64,000 nt of DNA from Tiliqua scincoides (lineage: Eukaryota; Chordata; Lepidosauria; Squamata; Scincidae): the NCBI RefSeq assembly GCF_035046505.1, contig NC_089823.1:36070388-36134387 (forward strand), in the 5' to 3' direction. The position numbers and the translations under genes were made by a program. Shown in pieces: positions 25,501 to 34,500 of the stretch. A model generated the notes under the pieces. It made no database searches and had not been told where the DNA came from. It worked only from the letters and a program-made list of their open reading frames with translations. Each line of letters starts with the position of its first letter. Position 1 is the first letter of the stretch.

Positions 25501-28500
25501 TAGGCCAGGAGTGTCAAACATAAGACCCAGGGGCCGGATGTGGCCCGTGGACGCTTTTTATCTGGCCCTCAGGCTCTCATCTGCTGAGAAGTGCTGAGGT
25601 ATTATTATTAATTATTAACAGTATTTATATACCGCTTTTCAACTAAAAGTTCACAGAGCGGTTTACAGAGAAAAATCAAATAACTAAATGGTTATAAGTA
25701 TTACTGCTGAAAGTGCAGCCCACATGAAAGTTGGGCTCTCCCATATCTTGAAATATGATCAAGATTTGCATATTTTCTCTTCTGTCATTTGCAGCTAATG
25801 AGTTCCTAAGTGAGAATAAGTGCTTATTTTTTGTTATGCATTTAATGATATCACTTCCGGCCCTTCCTGCCCTCAGCAGGCATGATGAATGCTATTTGGC
25901 CCTCGGTATGAAACAAGTTCGACACTCCTGGTCTAGGCAGACATGACTGCCCACAGCATCCCTGTGCCCAGATCAAATGGAAAACAAAGCAGTACCATGG
26001 CGGAACAATAAGTGCCACTCACAGGAGGAAAGGGCTCTCACCAAACATCGAATAATGTCCACAGGCTGTAGGTTGGCAAGAACTGTTCGAAGAAGCGACC
26101 TATGCTGTCATCTGTTGTAAAACCCATTGATGATGCTCTATAAGTTAACAGTGGCAACATTACCAAGGATTTTAAAGTTAATCTAAGGGTGCAATCCAAA
26201 CAGTGCCTTATGCCGGCCCAAGTCTCTTGGGCCGGCATAAGAGGGTCGCAAACATGCTGTAAAGCACGTTTACGCCTCCTCGCAGGGAAGCCAGGCCACG
26301 TTCCGAGAAGCGCTGGCCCGCGGAGGCTGGCATAAGCCTCCACCTCGGCTTCCCTGCAGCCGATTGTGTTGGCGCACTCATGCCAGCACAAGCAGCAAAG
26401 ATAGGCTTGGGGGGCAGGGAGGAGGAGGGAAGAAGGCGTTTCTGGGTGGGGGAGGGCAGGTGATGGGCAGCCACGGAGGCGGGCATGCGGGGAGCCGGAG
26501 CTGGGACCTGGCAGTTATGATGGATCCCAACCCGTCCCCACGGAGAACAGAGTGGCTTCAAGCCGCTCTGCTCTCCTCAGACTTGCGATACCTCCAGAGA
26601 TGGCGCAGGTCCAAGGAGACCCATTGGGGCCAGCAGCCCTTACCAAGGGGTAAGGCGAAGAGTTTCCCCTTGCCTCTGGCTGAGCTTCTGCTGCCCACAA
26701 ACCTGCTTTGGATGCAGCACAAGCCTCCTGCCTTGGCTGCTCCAGCGCAGGTTTGGATTGGTCTCTAAGAGTGAAAACATAAACTTGTTTACACAGCAAC
26801 ATAGACCCACTGTGTTCAGTAGGATTTATTTCCCGGCATGTAAGCATAGGACTGCAGCCTCAATAATTTACTCTGGAGCAATCTTACTAAAATTTCACTG
26901 AAGTTGATAAGACTTCTACAAAGTAAATCATGTGGGTACAGAAACATTAATTCCACCATAGCAGAAGTCTAATAAGAACAATCACTGGAACCAGAATTCA
27001 GTGTGAAAAGAAAAAGTTTGCTCAAAAGGAAATGTGTTTTTTTTAAAAAAAGCAGGAAAAATTACTCCAAAACTGTTGAAAAAAGACTTGAGACCCTTAT
27101 TTCAAGAGCAATATAACAACATCACACTTCAAATGAGCACGCTTGCAAGAGACCTACTAGACGTAGATTTGTTAAGCTAACTCCAATGTTATTGCTTCAA
27201 AACATTTTTAGAAAGCATATTAATTGCTGTAAAGGTAACTTTTTGGGATATACAACCAACTTATTTCTGCCCCCTATTTCCATACCAATTTAATTTGCTT
27301 ACAAAACTCTGCCAAGAATTTGTCCCTCCCCAGAAATCCCATTTTATCGGTTAACATAACACACTTAATTTCTACTACATCTCTGATTTGAGATTCAATA
27401 CTTTGCTAGGTTTTGCAGCTTGATAGTGATTTACTTTCACTGTGTTTTAACGAATATCAAATGAAAAGAGAAATAGTATGTTTAACAGCTTTTCAAGTAC
27501 AAATAACTATAGGTTTACTAGGTTTTTAAAGTAGTAATTAAAGAATGAACAGAAACTCTAGCTGCATTATATAGCAGCAATTTTCAAGCTTTTTCATCTC
27601 ACGGCACACTGACAAGGTGCTAAAAAGGTCAAGGCACACCAGTGGTTTTTTGAAAATTACAAGGCACACTGCACTGATGGTGGGGGGCTCACATTCACCA
27701 ATGGCCCTATTAATAAAATGACCTTCTCCCACCTTCTCTCGTGCAGCAGACCTGTGGACCATTCGCAGCACACCAATGTGCCACAGCACAGTGGTTGAAA
27801 ATCGCTATTTTGAACCGGCAGAGTAACTCAACAGGTAAGCAGCAGAAGCATATGTAGGAGTTTATAAATCTTTATAAAGCACTGCAAGCACTCCTAGAAC
27901 TGGTGTCATCTTTACTATACAGAGAATCTAAGCCTCCATTAAAAGACAATCAGACAATTGGGTGCATTATATAATCTGTATAGGGCGGCAATCTTAGGAG
28001 ATGCCAAGGTGAGTTCTGAAATTCAGTGCTTCTAGACTACAAACTTAACATGCTGTCTCCTTTCAATCATTTGCAGACCAGAAGCAACACTTCTGAATTA
28101 GAATACTGAACTATATAATTTTTTGTTTGTTTTAAAATTTCCTTTCCATTAATATGTCCAAAGTGGCTAACGATTAATGAGAAACATGAAGCCTGGGAGG
28201 TCAGAACCAATAAAGTACCAATAAAGTGTCCACACATACAAGGAAAAGCAGTGTAGGATATAGATAAGTTGCAAATAAACACATGCACACTATTTGGATA
28301 TTTAAGATCCATACCAGTTGCTCATATGCTGCAGCTCTGTTCTGGTAGAAAGTAGAAAGATCAGCATTCTTCTCAGGGGGGCATAAACTGATGGCGTCAG
28401 CATAACACTGAATGGCTTGCTCGTACTTCCCAGCCTTGAAGTATTTGTTGCCTTTGTTCTTTGCAGCCTGGGCTTTATCCAGAGGGCTCTGGAAAAAGCA

Positions 28501-31500
28501 ATACAGGTCCAACCTTGTTATACACTGATTTTTTATACACGGATTTGACTCAACACAAATCGCCACTGCAAATGAGAAGGAATGTGCTGATCCCTGGAGA
28601 AGGGGAAAAATGCACCCCTTTAAAATCACAGTTTAAAAAAAACTGCTTTTCTTACTGTTGTAGAGAGACAGCCATGCAAGCAACTATTCCATTCTTCAGC
28701 AGAACCAGGCAAAGGCAAGGGGTCCTTTGCATTTCTAATTGCTGACTGCCTCTCTACAACAGTAAGAAAAGCTGTTTTTAAACCATAATTGTAAATGGAC
28801 ACACTTTTTAATTTTTTAAAAACTATTTAACAAATTTTATGGTATCAGCAAGGAGTTCCAGAATCAAACCTCTGCATTTGGTGAGGCACAGCCTTATTAC
28901 ATTAGGAGCAATGGAGGGGCAAGAAACCCAGAAGTGGGTCTTTAAATCTATTTTTCCTGTTTTTTTATCCACTGATTTTTTTTATCCACTAGGGGTTCTG
29001 GAACAGAACCCTAGCAGATAAGACACAAACTGTACTTGCTATTCATAAAAATCTTGCCACAGTAGGGATTAAAAGTTAACCAAACAACCTTGTAACACTT
29101 ACAACCCAATCCTAACATGCCCTGGAACAGACTGGCAAGTTGGCCTGTGCTGTCTCCAGAGTAGGGCTGGGCTGAGTTGCAGTGCAATTTGGAATAAGGA
29201 GAATTCATTCCCCTTATCCCGTTCAAGAGGTAGCTACCCCATGGGGCTACTCGGATCTGTGCCACCTAAAGAAGTGGAGCAGATCTGAGAGGCCCAGTAT
29301 AAGGCCAGGCTGCTCAGGAGGGGAGTTAGGATCCAGTCTAAGTTTTGGATGCTAGTCCCGCCCTCCCCCAAGCCCAGTCCTCCTACTGGCCCAACCTCTT
29401 CCACTATGCAATGACCCCATTCTGCCCTCCCCCCCACTGTCCCCAGATCCTCTCCACTGGCCTGACTCTGCTAGCATATACTGACACAGCAGCAGAGCCC
29501 TGCTTCAGCCCTGCAGATCAGACACCCCAACCCAACCCCCCCCCCCCCCAGGAGCCAAGTCCAGCTGGTGAAGTGTGAGAAGTTTGGCATCTCTCTCAAG
29601 CCCTACTGGCTATCCACTCTAGGGAACTAGATACAAGGTACAAGGTGCAAATAGTCAGATTTGCAGAATGATAAAGCCCTCTGGCAGTCAGGTGCCTGCA
29701 TGGTAGCTATCTTCATCACTGCTGCCTCTTTCTCTTGTCTCTGTGGGAGGGAGTGAATGTGTCTGTGTTTCAGCCTGGGAATCCTTAGCTACTGACAGCT
29801 TGAAAGCCAAGTGTTTTCCTAAGTGTTTCCACCCCTCCCTCCAACAGTGGGAAGAAATATGCTTGGGGCTGGCTAGCACATACAGAATGCAGAGGAATGT
29901 GTCTGCTAGGGAGAGAAGGCTCCCAGGTAAACACTTTAAAAGGATGGGGCTCCTTAGGAAATGCCTTTAGTTAATGACAGGGACCATAGAACAGGGGCAA
30001 TGAAAAGCCCAATAGCCACCACATGTCTCCTCAGAGACAAGCCTATGCAAGTTTACTCAGAAGGAAGTCTAACGGAGTTTAGCGGGATTTGTGCTTCCAG
30101 GACTGCATCCTCAACAAGATCTTAGCTTTGCTTTTTAGCTAGCAAAAGGTCCCCCAGAGTACAGCACACGCTGCCTGCACAAAATGTTGCATATGTTGAG
30201 CATGTTGTCTTCATCTTATGGTGGCATGCTGTATGGGAAGACTGTCCTCTCCCCCCAATAGCCTAAAAGGGGAACAAGCCCGTGCAGTGCATGAATTTGC
30301 ATAGAAAAGAGTTGCATAGTAATTAAAAGGAGCCTTGGAAGGAGAGGGAAGAGAAAAAATGCACTTTCCCCCTCTTTGCCAGGAGAGTGGCGATGGGGGA
30401 GGGCGGATAGGGTCCTAGGGGGGGCAGGATCAACAGTGGGTCCCCAGCCCCATATTTTATTTATTTCTGAGGAGCAGTGGTATGGAAAAGGTTGAAGACC
30501 ATTGATTTAGATTATCTTGCAATTTAAAAAATCTTTAACGGGAAAACATTTTAAGTTTCTAGGAGCCAGCATTCATTTTCTGGATGGCTGGATTACTTAA
30601 GAACCTTGGACGTCTTCCACGCCTTAATACAAAAACACTGATAAGATTTTGCACACAAAGGCTTCCCCTGGTATCCACAGGAGATATGTCGTATGCCCCC
30701 CCACCCGAAAACCAGAAACTGCAAATAAGGGGAAACTCTAACTTCACAACTCCCCTAGTCCATTACTTTTGTTTATAATGATTACATTATCCCAAAGCAA
30801 TGAGGTGTCTTGCTTGAACAAATGCAATAAGCAAAAAACTTAGAGCAAGACAACAGGCAAGCAGCCTGAAGGCTAGATGAGCAACTAAAAGCGAATGTTC
30901 AGCGAATGTTTGCTTCCTGTTCATTTTTAATTTCCCTTCTAGGCTGGAGGCTGCTTGTTTTGCTATAAACATTTTGCTTCTATCTAGAGGTGTTGGGGTT
31001 TTTTTGGTGAATGCAAAGTGCCGTGATTCAACACGATTTTAGCCCCATAGTTACGTGATAACTTATCCTAAATGTGTGGAAATGCCTGTAGCTGTATTGA
31101 CTGACACTATACAACCTATATCAGCCATCTAGTACAATTTTACAGCAATAACAATTTATAAATATAACAATTTTGAAAAAAACAACAACACTACTTTCTA
31201 CACTTCTCTTTTTAGTTAAAAAACAAAATCTGCAAAAAAACCCCATTTTAGAACACCTCTACTTTTAATGTTTGTTCAAGCAAGACACTATCATTTTGGG
31301 GGAATGTAATCAACATAAACAAAGTTAATGGTGTGCAGGGGGCCACAGATAACCTGATGTATGGATACCAGGGGATACCTGTAGAATAAATCAAGTAGCA
31401 ATAAAAATGACTTTATCATGTCCCGTTTTTAATGAAAAAAAATAGACAGCTACTCATAACATTATTTGATGTCAAAGTATACCTGTTTGATTAAGATGGC

Positions 31501-34500
31501 AATCCTAAACACACTAGGGGAAGAAGTAACATTGAACACAGCAAAATTTATTTCTGAGTAAGCATGCAGTGGATTGTGCTGTAAATCTGGTATGGGAAGT
31601 TCTGATGTGAATACTGTAATTCTTGAGAATGAACATTTAGTAAGGAGACATCATGTTGATAAGAGAACAAAGGCATTCAAATTTCAGAGAGATTTTCAGA
31701 TGGTGTAAAGTACAGAATTCATTCAGAGACTAATTTAACATGACACAGTTGCATGACACAGCAGTAAAAGTAAAGCTGTGCAGCAAACCATTATCTCTCT
31801 ATAAGAATAAACTCCTTTATACTTAAGTATTGTTTAAACCACTAATCCACGGCTTCAGATAACTGATGTTCATGGCACAATATGAATGGTGCTCATCAAG
31901 TGCACAAAAGTACGTACATGTTCATGCTAGAATCAAAATGTCAACATCTGCAGTTGACAAGAGATATTATGTTCTCCCTATCCAAGGACATCTGAACCTC
32001 GGAAATCAGAGATTATAAATTTTCCCTTTGATGAATACTTACCGATACTGCAGTAAAATGTCTGTTTTTACATTAAATTAAGACTGCAGCAGGATACTTC
32101 TGGTTAACCGTAAGTTTACACTAATTCTCTAATATGATTTGCACAGGGCACAGATACCTAAATTTTGTGCCATTCATGAAGTATGCTTTGAAAATCTAAG
32201 TAATCGTTGTGCTATGCTTCTCCCTAGTGTTAAGGCAGAACAGACTAATAGCGTGTGGGCAGTGACATCTTCCTGACTTAAGCAAGTGCACCGAAATGGC
32301 CAGTACTGTACTATATTTCAGAGAAGCAGGGCAATCCCTGCAGCATTACTGCTGCCAGGAAAGGACAACCACATCCCTGGTGGGGTAGGCAGGATTTCAC
32401 TGGGTAGCCATATGAAAGGAGTCTATCTGCAGTTGTAAGGAGAATGCCTTAATATTAGTTCAAGAAATGATCAAGAATGCATCTATATATGCTTTTGAAA
32501 ATAAAAATAAAGTGTGTCTCTAATTCAGAAACAACAACACAGGGTTTCAAATCATGGTGGTCTACTCTATACTAAAGCTACTGTATTCTGAATTACAGTA
32601 AAACAACCTAGGTTTTCTTTAACTCTTTTAAAAATAAAATTACTGGAAGTTACCCAATAACACTCTTCTTTTCCAATATATTATCAATACTGGAGAAAAG
32701 AAGCCAGCCTACTTTGTATTATGAACAGATTCTTTAGAAGGAAAACTCAAATTTTAACCTTGAGCATTCCTACAGATTCCCAGTTCTTCAGAACGGAGAA
32801 TCTACAGGAATGTTCAGAGTTAAGATACAATCACATAAGGTGGTGTAGCACTGCACCTAGTTTCAGAACTAACCTGACTGGCAATGTTGTTTCTTTGTTA
32901 ACACTATCCACTTTGCCCATAAAGAAGATAATTCAGGAAAGGATAGTTGCCCACCCTTCCTTCCCTCTCACACACCAAATGCACTGCTTCTCTTGGAACC
33001 CTACTCCACACTCCTTACCCCCTCCCCAGATTCAAACCATCTCAGATTCCAGGCACATTGAACTGCAGTAGTTAAGGGGCCAGCAAGAATTTTTTCCCTT
33101 GCCATCTTAGACCCCTGGAACTGTGAAGCTGCAATGAGAAAAGACCACCCTGCATTAGACCTTCCTGACACATAAAGATCATAGTTTGAGAAACCCTTAA
33201 AAACAAGCCTCTATGGTGCAGGTCTGTGTTAAAAAGGACTGTACGATTGGCACTGCACAGTCAGCTTCAGCTTCTTTTAAATCTTAGAAGAATGTCGTTC
33301 TTTAAAAGATCAAGGGAAAAAGAATAAAAGCAGCACACTTGTAACTTAACACCAATGGGGTTTTGATTGAGGGATAATTTTAAGCTACTACATGCAACAA
33401 ATGAATGATCTGCATGCCTGCCGTAACTGTTAGCTATCCAATTCCAATCTCAAGCTCTTACCACACAAATAGTTCCAATTCCACTGTGTATGGGTTATTT
33501 CTTTAAAACCAGCTGAGCCAACACATCTTTAACAATACTGACACCAACTCCATAAATCCAATCATATTCAGTTGAATAACCAAGAAGCCAGCACAGTTCT
33601 TGTGCATAAGGGATGACTTGAAGCTGTAATGTACACATACTCACACCTTTTTATGCTTCTACACTGTAGATGGTGCAGCTAAGAGAATTTAAAGATGGGA
33701 CCCAAAGGTTCCTCTAACCCATGCCATTTGAAATCAACATATGCCTGCTCTTTCCTTAAGGACACATCTGACAGGAGCCTGTATAGGCCTGAGAACCCAT
33801 AACTTCCAGGTGGATAAAAGTAGATTACACTTGCCATTTTGGATGTGGCAAAATCCTCTCACAGATAAGAGAGATTGTTTATTTGAAAGCAACCTCTGCT
33901 GAGAAGCTTTCTGCCTTCCCCAGGCAGAGCCTGAATCATTTTATCAAGTTCACCTTGGCTGAAGGTTCCCTTGGTCCTGGATTAGTAATGGCTCTAAGTT
34001 TAAAAACTATGCCATTCAAGCTTGAATGGAGAACAAATTAACTCATTTCAGTAGAATTCACTATAATTTTTTTTCTGCCCTCAGACACTACTCCTATCCT
34101 ATCTAAAATCTCTACCAGTTTCAAAGGTGCTTACTTCCCCATAAGGGTGCCTAAGACTGAATCCTTAAAGCAACGCTGAAAGCAATGCTAAAATCAGGCT
34201 ACAGATTGTGCAGACATGTTACCAACCTCTAGGCCAGTGGTTTTCAAGTTGCCTCCTGAAACACTGGGGTTTGTCAATACTGGTTGAAAAGCTTTCCTGA
34301 AAGGCAGTCTATCAGTGGCCTTCCAGGGTTCTCCAGCAGCTGAAGGGAGCCCTCAAGGAGAGTTTACCCAGTTCTCAAGGGATACCAAGCCCAGTCAGTG
34401 TTCCACCGTGAGCCAACTACTCACTCAAGGATTGGGTCCTGCAATGTGCAGGGACTCCACAAGAAGCTGCTTAACGGACAAGTTAAGCAGCCCAAGCACA

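Noticed and set aside
26038-26847. Several frames above 110 codons on both strands near 26 kb
   Set aside because: They lie in a GC-rich dispersed repeat, overlap each other in different frames and carry no known domain.
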